A DNA stretch of 64,000 nucleotides, from the NCBI GenBank assembly GCA_964384945.1, contig CAYLMK010000007.1, positions 173,773-237,772 of the forward strand, given 5' to 3'. The notes beneath the pieces are model-generated. The model worked only from the letters and a program-made list of their open reading frames with translations, had not been told where the DNA came from and made no database searches. Both the position numbers and the translations under genes were made by a program. Source of the DNA: S015-6 sp964384945 (GTDB lineage: Bacteria > Desulfobacterota > DSWW01). Shown in pieces: positions 50,828 through 58,392 of this stretch; within the stretch, counting starts at the first letter, position 1; every line of letters starts with the position of its first letter.

Positions 50828-51842
50828 ACGGAGGCCACAGGCGGGTTTTCCTGGGCCGGGGGACTCCCCGAATCGGAAGGCGCCGGGAGGCTCCTGGCAG
50901 AGCCGGGTCACCCGGATCCTTGGGTCGTCCTATCCCATCATCCAGGGCGCCATGCGGCTCATCACGCTCGGCGAAATGGCGGCCGCGGTGTCCAACTGCG
51001 GCGGGTTCGGGCAGATTGCGGCCTCGGGGCTTTCGAACGACAGGCTTCGGGCCGAGATCCGGCGCGCGCGGGAGCTGACCGACCGCCCGGTGGGCGTGAA
51101 CATCCCGATCTATCGGCCGAACGCGTTTGACGCCCTCGAGATCGCCATCGAGATGGGAATCCGGACCGTAACGACCTCGGCCGGCAACCCCCAGAAGATG
51201 ATGGCACGAATCCGGGAGGCGGGCCTGAGGGTCCTCCACAAGGTGTCCAACGAAAAGATGGCCAGGACGGCCGAGGCGGCCGGGGTGGACGCGGTCATCG
51301 TCACGGGCTTCGAGGCGGGAGGCCACATCGGCCGCAATGACGTCTCGACCCTGTGCATGGTCCCGCAACTGGTCGATGCGATCCGGATCCCCGTCGTGGC
51401 CGCAGGCGGGATCGGAGACGCGCGGGGCCTGGTCGCGGCCTTCGCGCTGGGCGCCGAAGGCGTGGAGATGGGGACACGGTTCGTGGCCACCGTGGAGTGC
51501 ACCGTCCCCTCCTTTTTCAAGGAACGGATCTGCGCTGCGCGCAGTGATGAAACCTTCATCCTGGGGAAGAAAGAGATGCCGATCCGGGTGCTGCGGAACA
51601 GGCTGACCGAGCGGATCGAAGGGTTGGGGGACGACGATGCGGACGAGCTTCTGCGGGCCGCCGGAGACGCGAGCTACGTGCAGGAGGGCGGAAACAGGGA
51701 AAACGCCGCCATGCCGTGCGGGCAGAGTGCAGGGGTCGTCAAGAGCATCGAACCCCTGAGCCGGGTTTTTTCGGACCTCATCGAAGAGGCCGAGGCGATT
51801 TCCAAACGGCTCGGGACCTTCTTTTCAGGAGCGCGGCGATGA
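50814..51842 (+). CDS. Nitronate monooxygenase/FabK-like FMN oxidoreductase (paralogue 3)
   Basis: A 342-residue flavoprotein of the same family as those at 31585 and 34487, with an extra ~35-residue N-terminal tail. AAGGAG is eight bases before ATG 50814. Motifs: PIIQGAMRLITLGEMAAAVS, PVGVNIPIY, VVAAGGIGDARGLVAAFALG and GTRFVATVECT. It is coupled (ATGA) to an enoyl-CoA hydratase gene, which suggests both act on an unsaturated acyl-CoA, for instance reduction or isomerisation during beta-oxidation. Confidence 0.83.
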   Translation: MSASERRPQAGFPGPGDSPNRKAPGGSWQSRVTRILGSSYPIIQGAMRLITLGEMAAAVSNCGGFGQIAASGLSNDRLRAEIRRARELTDRPVGVNIPIYRPNAFDALEIAIEMGIRTVTTSAGNPQKMMARIREAGLRVLHKVSNEKMARTAEAAGVDAVIVTGFEAGGHIGRNDVSTLCMVPQLVDAIRIPVVAAGGIGDARGLVAAFALGAEGVEMGTRFVATVECTVPSFFKERICAARSDETFILGKKEMPIRVLRNRLTERIEGLGDDDADELLRAAGDASYVQEGGNRENAAMPCGQSAGVVKSIEPLSRVFSDLIEEAEAISKRLGTFFSGARR

Positions 51843-52630
51843 GCTGGGAACACGTGTTGCTCGACAAAAAGGACGGTGTGGCCACGGTCACGCTCAACCG
51901 ACCGGAACAGTACAATGCCTTCGCGGGCCGGATGCGGCAGGAGATCGTAGAGGTGATCGACGACGTGGCCGGGGACCGCGACATACGGGCGGTGATCATC
52001 ACCGGCGCGGGCAAGGCCTTCTGCGTGGGCGGGGATGTCAACGAGTTCGTCTCCGGCACGACCCAGGCCCTGGAACAGCGGGTCTCCAGCGAACGCCACG
52101 CCATGTGCAAGGCGGTTCTGGCGATCAACGCGACGGAGAAGCCGGTCATCGCCGCCGTGAACGGCGTCGCTGCGGGCGGCGGGTGCAACCTGGCCCTCGC
52201 GTGCGACATCCGCATCGCCAGCGAGCGGGCCCGTTTCGGACAGGTTTTCGTGCGGAGGGGCGTCCACCCGGACTGGGGCGGGATCTATTTCCTGCCGAGG
52301 CTCGTGGGGTACAGCAAGGCGGCCGAGCTGATCTTCACGGGCGAGGTGATCGGCGCGGAGGAGGCCTTCCGGATCGGGCTGGTGAACAAGCTGGTGCCGC
52401 ACGAGGACCTTCCGAACGCCGCCCGCGAGCTTGCCTGCAGGATCGCAAAGAATGCGCCGATACCGGTCGCCTTTGCCAAGCGCGGGCTGCAGAATTTCTA
52501 CAAGTGGGACCTGCCCCAGGCCCTGGACTACGAGGCCTACGTGCTCGATGTGTGCAGAAAGAGCGAGGACCTGATCGAGGGGTTCACCTCTTTCGTCGAG
52601 AAGCGGGAGCCCGTCTTCAAAGGGAGATGA
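51839..52630 (+). CDS. Enoyl-CoA hydratase/isomerase family protein
   Basis: A 263-residue crotonase-fold enzyme. ATG 51839 overlaps the preceding stop and has AGGAG upstream. Visible: the oxyanion-hole segments GAGKAFCVGGDVNEF and VAAGGGCNLALACDIRIA, and FGQVFVRRGVHPDWGGIYFLPRLVG. The two catalytic glutamates of true hydratases (near residues 115 and 135) are not both obvious here: the second region carries a Gly-Val-His-Pro-Asp segment, so an isomerase or other crotonase activity is possible. Probably takes part in beta-oxidation of the rearranged acyl-CoA. Confidence 0.85.
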   Translation: MSWEHVLLDKKDGVATVTLNRPEQYNAFAGRMRQEIVEVIDDVAGDRDIRAVIITGAGKAFCVGGDVNEFVSGTTQALEQRVSSERHAMCKAVLAINATEKPVIAAVNGVAAGGGCNLALACDIRIASERARFGQVFVRRGVHPDWGGIYFLPRLVGYSKAAELIFTGEVIGAEEAFRIGLVNKLVPHEDLPNAARELACRIAKNAPIPVAFAKRGLQNFYKWDLPQALDYEAYVLDVCRKSEDLIEGFTSFVEKREPVFKGR

Positions 52631-52636
52631 TCTTCG

Positions 52637-53194
52637 ATGAAGGAACGAGGCCTGGCCGAAGAGGCGGATGCCTGCAACGCGGCGGCCAACCTGTGCATCG
52701 AACGCGGCGACCCGCACGGGGCGTGCGAGCATCTCTCCAGGGCCCTGGGTCTGTTTCGATCGAGCCCTGACCCGAAGCGCCAGGCCGCGCTCCTCAACAA
52801 CCTGGGGCACGTGCAGGTCTCCCTTCGGAGGCTCGACGATGCGGCGGAAAGCTTCACGGAAGCCGCGCGCCTTTTCGAGCAGGTCGGGGACCGCACAGCC
52901 GCTGCATGGCAGATGGGCAATGTGGGCTCCGTGCACCGGGACAGGGAGGAGCATGCGGCCGCGCTGGAGAGTTACGGGAAGGCCCTGTCCATCTTCGAGG
53001 AGCAAGAGGATTCGATGGCCATTGCGGACCAGTCCGGCAACATCGGATACATCCATGCGATGACCGGGGATCGGGAGGCCGCCCTGGCGTGGTTTCGGAA
53101 GGCAAAGGTCCTCTACGAATCGCTCGGGCAGGAACGAAAGGCATCGCTGGCCGACCGGAACATACGGATTCTCACCTCTCCCGGGGAACCCTAG
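52637..53194 (+). CDS. TPR-repeat protein
   Basis: A 185-residue soluble protein made of four tetratricopeptide repeats of the 40-residue type (ALLNNLGHVQVSLRRLDDAA, AWQMGNVGSVHRDREEHAAA, DQSGNIGYIHAMTGDREAAL). It lies six bases after the hydratase gene and abuts the DUF4037 gene start. TPR, DUF4037 and DUF4125 proteins often occur together, so it is probably the scaffold of that set. Confidence 0.75.
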   Translation: MKERGLAEEADACNAAANLCIERGDPHGACEHLSRALGLFRSSPDPKRQAALLNNLGHVQVSLRRLDDAAESFTEAARLFEQVGDRTAAAWQMGNVGSVHRDREEHAAALESYGKALSIFEEQEDSMAIADQSGNIGYIHAMTGDREAALAWFRKAKVLYESLGQERKASLADRNIRILTSPGEP

Positions 53195-54121
53195 ATGCAG
53201 GGCTTGGAACTGGCGGAACGCTATTTCGAGGAAGCCGGTCTCCCGATGCTCAGGCGGGACTTCGGCCCTTACGCGGACCGGATGGCCGCAGGACTCGTGG
53301 GTGACGGCTCCGAGTGCTTCGGGTTCGACGACTCGATCTCCCGGGACCATGACTGGGGCCCCGGGTTCTGCCTCTGGCTGTCCAAGGCCGATTATGAAAC
53401 GATCGGAGGCGAAGTCCGATCGGCTCTCGACAGGCTTCCGAAAAGCTTCGCGGGTTGCGGGCCGAGAAGGACAAGCGCCTGGGGGGACGAGAGGATCGGC
53501 GTGTTCGAGGTGGCGAGTTTTTACCGTAGGTTCCTGGGGCTGGACCGTGTCCCCCGGGATCCGGAGACGTGGCTGTTCCTGCCGGAGAATTCGCTGGCTG
53601 CCTGCACGAACGGAAAGGTCTTTCGCGATCCCCTGGGCGAGTTCACCGCGTGGAGAGCGGCCCTGAGCGCCTTCTACCCGGAGGACGTCAGGCGGAAGAA
53701 GATCGCAGCGCGCTGCATGACCATTGGGCAGGCAGGCCAGTACAATTTCCCTCGCTGCGTCAGGCGCGCGGAGGGGTTCGCGGCACAGTATGCCGAGACC
53801 AAGTTTTGCGCGGATGTCATCTCCCTCGTCTTTCTCCTGAACCGCAGATACACCCCGTTTTACAAATGGATGCATCGGGCCGTGGGAAGCTTGCCGGTCC
53901 TCGGGGCGTGGGTCCGCGACAGGATCACGGGCCTCGTCACGGAGCCGGAGCCTTCGAAGAAGGAGGAAAGGATCGAAGAAATCTGTGGGGCCCTGATCCT
54001 GGAACTCGGCCGTCAGGGGCTCTCCGCACACGAGAGTTCCTTTCTGCCCGACCACGGGCCCGTCGTCCAGGCAACCATTCAAGACAGGTCCCTGCGTGAG
54101 CGCAACGTATGGGTCGGCTGA
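53195..54121 (+). CDS. DUF4037 nucleotidyltransferase-like protein
   Basis: A 308-residue protein whose N-terminal segment GDGSECFGFDDSISRDHDWG is the DUF4037 signature, thought to be a nucleotidyltransferase-fold active site with paired acidic residues. The start ATG immediately follows the TPR stop. The C-terminal part is helical. The substrate is unknown; nucleotidyl transfer to a protein or small molecule is a reasonable guess for this fold. It is followed by an epimerase and DUF4125. Confidence 0.68.
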   Translation: MQGLELAERYFEEAGLPMLRRDFGPYADRMAAGLVGDGSECFGFDDSISRDHDWGPGFCLWLSKADYETIGGEVRSALDRLPKSFAGCGPRRTSAWGDERIGVFEVASFYRRFLGLDRVPRDPETWLFLPENSLAACTNGKVFRDPLGEFTAWRAALSAFYPEDVRRKKIAARCMTIGQAGQYNFPRCVRRAEGFAAQYAETKFCADVISLVFLLNRRYTPFYKWMHRAVGSLPVLGAWVRDRITGLVTEPEPSKKEERIEEICGALILELGRQGLSAHESSFLPDHGPVVQATIQDRSLRERNVWVG

Positions 54122-54134
54122 GGGACAGGGCCTT

Positions 54135-55058
54135 GTGAAGAACATACTCGTCATAGGCGGCAGCTACTTTGTGGGAAGGGTCTTTGTCGAAACCCTGGCC
54201 CGGGATTCCGCCTACCGCCTGTTCGTCGTCAATCGAGGAAACCGACCTCTCGGCCTCGAGTCCGTAACGGAAATCGCCTGCGACAGGAACCACAGCGCCC
54301 GGCTTCGGGAGGCGCTCCCCCCGCTCGCCTGGCAGGCGGTCGTCGACTTCTGCGGCTATACGCCCGCCGATATCCGAAACGTGGTCCTGTCGCTTCCCGC
54401 GAAATCGGTCGGCCACTACATCTTTATCAGCACCGTCTCCGTCTATGCGCCCACCCGGACGCTTCCGATCCGGGAGAACGCGCCCAAGCTCACCGGACCC
54501 CAGCCCGAACTCGGTCCGGCGGCAACGTACGGTTTTCAGAAGTGGCTTGCCGAGCAGACCGTCGCCGCGCATGCCAGGCAGTTCGGGTTTCCTTATACCT
54601 GCTTTCGTCCCGCGATCATTTACGGACAGTACAATTACGCGCCCCGGGAGGGGTACTTCTTCGATCGGATCGACCGGAACCAGCCGATCATCCTTCCCGA
54701 CAACGATCTCCCGCTGTTCCAGTTCGTTTCCGTGTGGGACGTGGCGGAGATCCTCACGCGCTCCCTGGGGAACCCGGACACCTTCGGGAAGGCCTTCAAC
54801 CTGGCCGCGGAGGAACTGGTATCCTACGGAAGGCTCGTTGAGGTGCTCGAGGCGGTCACCGAAAGACCGATCCAGACCCGCCTCCTGCCGGCCGCGGAGA
54901 TCGACGCGAAGGGGATCCCCCTGCCCTTCCCTCTGGACACACACCTCATTTACTCCGGAGACCTGATACGCCACGTCCTCGGCTATCAATACACCCCCTT
55001 CACGGAGGGCATGCGCAGGACGTATGCGTGGCACCGAACGACGAACCCTTCGGACTGA
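54135..55058 (+). CDS. NAD(P)-dependent epimerase/dehydratase (extended SDR)
   Basis: A 307-residue Rossmann protein. I choose GTG 54135 with GAGGGACAGGGCC upstream; an in-frame ATG at 54096 lies inside the DUF4037 gene. The nucleotide-binding loop is ILVIGGSYFVGR, the catalytic pair YGFQK near residue 135, and the mid-domain FISTVSVYAPT. It resembles RNA-binding or sugar-nucleotide SDR-like epimerases; the substrate is unknown. It stands between DUF4037 and DUF4125 genes. Confidence 0.82.
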   Translation: MKNILVIGGSYFVGRVFVETLARDSAYRLFVVNRGNRPLGLESVTEIACDRNHSARLREALPPLAWQAVVDFCGYTPADIRNVVLSLPAKSVGHYIFISTVSVYAPTRTLPIRENAPKLTGPQPELGPAATYGFQKWLAEQTVAAHARQFGFPYTCFRPAIIYGQYNYAPREGYFFDRIDRNQPIILPDNDLPLFQFVSVWDVAEILTRSLGNPDTFGKAFNLAAEELVSYGRLVEVLEAVTERPIQTRLLPAAEIDAKGIPLPFPLDTHLIYSGDLIRHVLGYQYTPFTEGMRRTYAWHRTTNPSD

Positions 55059-55068
55059 GGGAACCCCC

Positions 55069-55668
55069 ATGGGAGAGAAGGACGAGCTGATCGACCAAAT
55101 CCTCGAGCTGGAACTGGCCATGTTTCTCTCTGTTCCCGCGCGGGAGCCGGTCTCCTGCCAGCAGGATCCGGAGGGCTTCCGCATCACCCGGGCCGCTCAG
55201 TTTTCCGTCTGGTCCGAGCCGTGCCTGGCTTCCTACCGGCGGGATCTGGAACAGGCGGCCGCACAGGGCCGCAACCTCATGACCCTGAAATACGCCCGCA
55301 TGGAAGGCCTGATTCCCAAGCTCCATGACGACACCCTCGTCGAAAACCTGATCGACCGGATTCTGGCCCTCCAGGTCGAATGGCAGAAGGAAATGATCGC
55401 AAGATACCCGTACCTCATGAGGCGGGGGCGTCCCCTGCAGGATGGCGATGAAGGTCTCGTGACCACCTCCTTCGTCAAGTACCTCCGGGGTGAACTGGAG
55501 ACCTACTCGGAAGATACCCTGGCCCACCTGCACAGGGACATGACCGAGAGCCGGGACGCAGGACGAAATTGGACCGAGGCGATCTACCTCCACATGGTGA
55601 AGAGCCACGGGTACGGCTCAATCGAAGAGGCCGAGGCGGAGGCAAAGAAGGCCCAAGGAAGCTTTTAG
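55069..55668 (+). CDS. DUF4125 family protein
   Basis: A 199-residue helical protein (KDELIDQILELELAMFLSVP, LENLIDRILALQVEW-like helices). I start at ATG 55069; the first 15 codons of the longer frame lie within the epimerase gene. The sequence matches what I know of DUF4125, a family often next to DUF4037 and TPR proteins. No function is known to me. It ends the run of accessory genes in front of the carboxyltransferase. Confidence 0.62.
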   Translation: MGEKDELIDQILELELAMFLSVPAREPVSCQQDPEGFRITRAAQFSVWSEPCLASYRRDLEQAAAQGRNLMTLKYARMEGLIPKLHDDTLVENLIDRILALQVEWQKEMIARYPYLMRRGRPLQDGDEGLVTTSFVKYLRGELETYSEDTLAHLHRDMTESRDAGRNWTEAIYLHMVKSHGYGSIEEAEAEAKKAQGSF

Positions 55669-55769
55669 CTGTTGGCTCTCTGCGATTCGCTCCCGGTCCG
55701 GCCGCCGCCGGCATACAACGGGGCGGGGGCCTGGTCGGCTAAGAGCTACAAGCTAAGAGCTAACAGCTA
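55666..55769. repeat. Imperfect inverted repeat with short direct repeats
   Basis: TAGCTGTTGGCTCT (55666-55679) and AGAGCTAACAGCTA (55756-55769) are reverse complements at 13 of 14 positions, with further AAGAGCTA copies between. The left arm includes the DUF4125 stop codon. Possibly a REP-type or mobile-element footprint, or a transcription barrier before the carboxyltransferase gene. Confidence 0.4.
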
Positions 55770-55899
55770 TTCCCCGTTGGCCGACATACGGCAGCCCCTC
55801 GGGTCTGGATTGAATCCGAGCAGGGCTGCTTTTTGGACGGCCGATGGAATGAGCAACAGGGGTGGAACACGGACAGGTCGAAGGGGGAGGGAGACAAAG

Positions 55900-57474
55900 A
55901 TGGATCCTTTTCTGGAGAAGAGGCTCAAGGAACTCGAGGAGACACGGGAAAAGGTGCGGCAGGCCGGCGGCCCGGACAAGATTGCCAAACACCATGCGGA
56001 GGGGAAGCTCACGGCACGTGAGCGCGTGGAGACGCTCCTCGATCCGGACAGCCTGATGGAGATGAACATGCTGGCCGGCCACGCCGTCAACCTGCCCGGC
56101 GACGGGATCGTCTGCGGAAGCGGAGCCATCGACGGCCGCCCCGTGTTCGTCTACTCCCAGGACCGGACCGTCCTTGGGGGATCGATCGGCCTCGAACACG
56201 GATACAAGATGTACCGAACCATCGAACGGGCGCTGGAAATGCGGGTTCCGCTGATCGGCCTGCACGAGGGGCCCGGCGCAAGGCTTCCCACATCCCGGGA
56301 TCTCGACTGGTACAGCGTCAGAAAGCGGACCCATTTCTCCTTTATCAACGAGAAGCACGGCGGGTCGGTCTTCTTCCCGAACACCCTCGCCTCGGGCGTG
56401 ATTCCTCAGATTTCGGCGATCATGGGGACCTGCAGCGGCATTTCGGTCTATTCACCCGCTCTCACCGATTTCGTTTACATGGTCGACGGCACGAGCCACA
56501 TGTGCATCACAGGCCCGCGCGTGGTGAAGATGGTGACCGGCGAGGATATCAGCATGGAGGCGCTCGGGGGCGCCAAGGTCCATGCCGAAACGAGCGGGGT
56601 CTGCGATTTCCGGTGCGGCAGCGAAAAGGAGCTTCTCGGCGACATCCGGCGCCTGCTGAGCTTCCTGCCCTTGAACTGCGACGAAAAGCCGCCCTTGTGT
56701 CCTGCCGGCGATGACCCCTACCGATCCTGCGACGAGCTGAACGACATTGTACCCACCGCCCCGAACAAGCCCTTTGACATGCGCCGGGTGATCCGGGTCC
56801 TCGTGGACAAGGGCGATTTCCTCGAGGTCAAGAAGGAGTTCGCCGGCGAGGTAATCGTAGGGTTCGGCCGGCTGGACGGAAAGACCGTGGGTATCGTGGC
56901 CAACCAGCCCATGGTCAGGGCGGGGTGCCTGACCGTCGACAGCTCGGACAAGCAGGCAAGATTCATCCGCTTCTGCGACTGCTACAATATTCCCCTGATC
57001 CTGCTCGTGGACACGCCGGCCTACATGCCGGGCTCCCATCAGGAGCACGCCGGCATCATCCGACACGGCGCAAAGGTGCTTTACGCCTTGTGCGAATCCA
57101 CGGTTCCCCGTATCGTGATCGTGCTGCGCAAGGCGTACGGAGGAGGCAATCTCGGAATGGGCGTTCTTCCCGGCCTCGGGTCCGACCGGGTCATCTACTG
57201 GCCGATCATGGAGACCGGCATCCTGGGCGCCGAGCAGGCCGTGATGCTGATTCACGGCCGTGACGAGGGCGCCGACAAGGAGTACATCGACCGGAAGCTT
57301 CGCGAATACAAGGAGACGTACGCAAACCCGATCTACGAGGTCAACGCAAATACCAATGTGGAGGACGTGGTGGCCCCGGCCGAGACCCGCAGGTATCTCG
57401 TCCGCGCCTTCAAGGTACTCGAGCGGAAGAAGCGGGACAGGCCCGGCAAGAGGCATGGGAACATGCCTCTGTGA
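55900..57474 (+). CDS. Acyl-CoA carboxyltransferase (propionyl-CoA carboxylase beta/methylmalonyl-CoA decarboxylase alpha type)
   Basis: A 524-residue carboxyltransferase subunit of biotin-dependent enzymes. ATG 55900 has GGGGGAGGGAG upstream. Both crotonase-like halves are complete: N-terminal GKLTARERVETLLD and GTCSGISVYSPALTDF, C-terminal FLVDTP-like LILLVDTPAYMPG, HGAKVLYALCESTVPRIVIV and RKAYGGGNLGMG. No biotin carboxylase or biotin carrier is in the window. In alkane degradation such an enzyme would remove the free carboxyl of the alkylmalonyl-CoA made by the mutase, passing it to biotin. It could instead carboxylate propionyl-CoA to help regenerate fumarate. Confidence 0.88.
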   Translation: MDPFLEKRLKELEETREKVRQAGGPDKIAKHHAEGKLTARERVETLLDPDSLMEMNMLAGHAVNLPGDGIVCGSGAIDGRPVFVYSQDRTVLGGSIGLEHGYKMYRTIERALEMRVPLIGLHEGPGARLPTSRDLDWYSVRKRTHFSFINEKHGGSVFFPNTLASGVIPQISAIMGTCSGISVYSPALTDFVYMVDGTSHMCITGPRVVKMVTGEDISMEALGGAKVHAETSGVCDFRCGSEKELLGDIRRLLSFLPLNCDEKPPLCPAGDDPYRSCDELNDIVPTAPNKPFDMRRVIRVLVDKGDFLEVKKEFAGEVIVGFGRLDGKTVGIVANQPMVRAGCLTVDSSDKQARFIRFCDCYNIPLILLVDTPAYMPGSHQEHAGIIRHGAKVLYALCESTVPRIVIVLRKAYGGGNLGMGVLPGLGSDRVIYWPIMETGILGAEQAVMLIHGRDEGADKEYIDRKLREYKETYANPIYEVNANTNVEDVVAPAETRRYLVRAFKVLERKKRDRPGKRHGNMPL

Positions 57475-57516
57475 AACATGTTCGCCGGGCGAGGCGGAGA
57501 TCGGAAAGGGAGTGCG

Positions 57517-58383
57517 ATGACACAAGGCGGCAAGCAACTGAGAATCCCCCCTCTGGATCCGCACTTTTTCATCCTCGACGAGGACCGGGCGAACCTCGAC
57601 CGGTTCCACAAGATGTCCGAGAGGCATCCCGTCAACATACTGACCACCGGAAACCAGGGCTGCGGAAAATCGACCCTCGTCCGGCAGTTCGCCCACATCT
57701 ACCAGAGGCCCCTGGCGACCTTCCAGGTAGGGCTCCTGCTCGAATCCGGCCAGCTCTTCGGTCAGCAGCGGCTCAGAGGAGGCGAGACCTATTACCAGGA
57801 GTTCCTGTTCCCGAAGGCGATTCAGACCCCGGGTTGCGTTGTACATCTGGAGGAAATCAACCGATCCGAGACCCCGCACGCCCTGAACGAGCTCTTCTCC
57901 GTACTCTCGGAGGACCGGAGCATCTGGATCGATGAGCTCGGGTTCGTGGAGGTCGCGCCGGGGGTCATCTTCTTTGCGACCATGAACGAGGGGGAGGAGT
58001 TCACCGGGACCGAGGCGCTCGATGCGGCCCTGAAGGACCGCTTCTACCGCATCCACCTGGAGTACCTGCCCCACGAGGTGGAACGGGAGGTTCTGGTCCG
58101 AAAGACCGGGCTCGAGCCCGTCCAGGCGGATGCGGTCCTCAGGATCGTCAACCGAATCCGAAACAACGAAGAGCTCGGCATCGGCGTGTCCATACGGCAC
58201 AGCCTGATGATCGCCGAACTCGTCTCCCTCGGCGCCTCGCTCCGGGAGGCGCTCGTCTACAGCCTTCAGATCTCCAACGACGCCCTGGAGTCCCTGCTCC
58301 TGGCCGTGCAGGCCGAGACCGGAGAGACCGCGAGCCGGACGGGCCGTTACATTCTCTACCTTCCGAACGGCGCAACCGGCTGA
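57517..58383 (+). CDS. NorQ/CbbQ/BssE-like MoxR AAA+ ATPase (copy 2)
   Basis: A 288-residue ATPase closely similar throughout to the one at 39628. ATG 57517 has GGAAAGGGAG upstream. Walker A GNQGCGKST near residue 44, Walker B VVHLEEINR, sensor 1 FFATMNEGEEF. It is followed nine bases on by its VWA partner and then by a sigma-54 activator and the GRE gene, the arrangement expected of a GRE-maintenance module. It begins 42 bases after the carboxyltransferase gene. Confidence 0.9.
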   Translation: MTQGGKQLRIPPLDPHFFILDEDRANLDRFHKMSERHPVNILTTGNQGCGKSTLVRQFAHIYQRPLATFQVGLLLESGQLFGQQRLRGGETYYQEFLFPKAIQTPGCVVHLEEINRSETPHALNELFSVLSEDRSIWIDELGFVEVAPGVIFFATMNEGEEFTGTEALDAALKDRFYRIHLEYLPHEVEREVLVRKTGLEPVQADAVLRIVNRIRNNEELGIGVSIRHSLMIAELVSLGASLREALVYSLQISNDALESLLLAVQAETGETASRTGRYILYLPNGATG

Positions 58384-58392
58384 GTCCCCGCC

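Noticed and set aside
51674..54154. An 826-codon minus-strand frame opposite the hydratase-TPR-DUF4037 genes
   Set aside because: Antisense shadow of four coherent genes with family matches.
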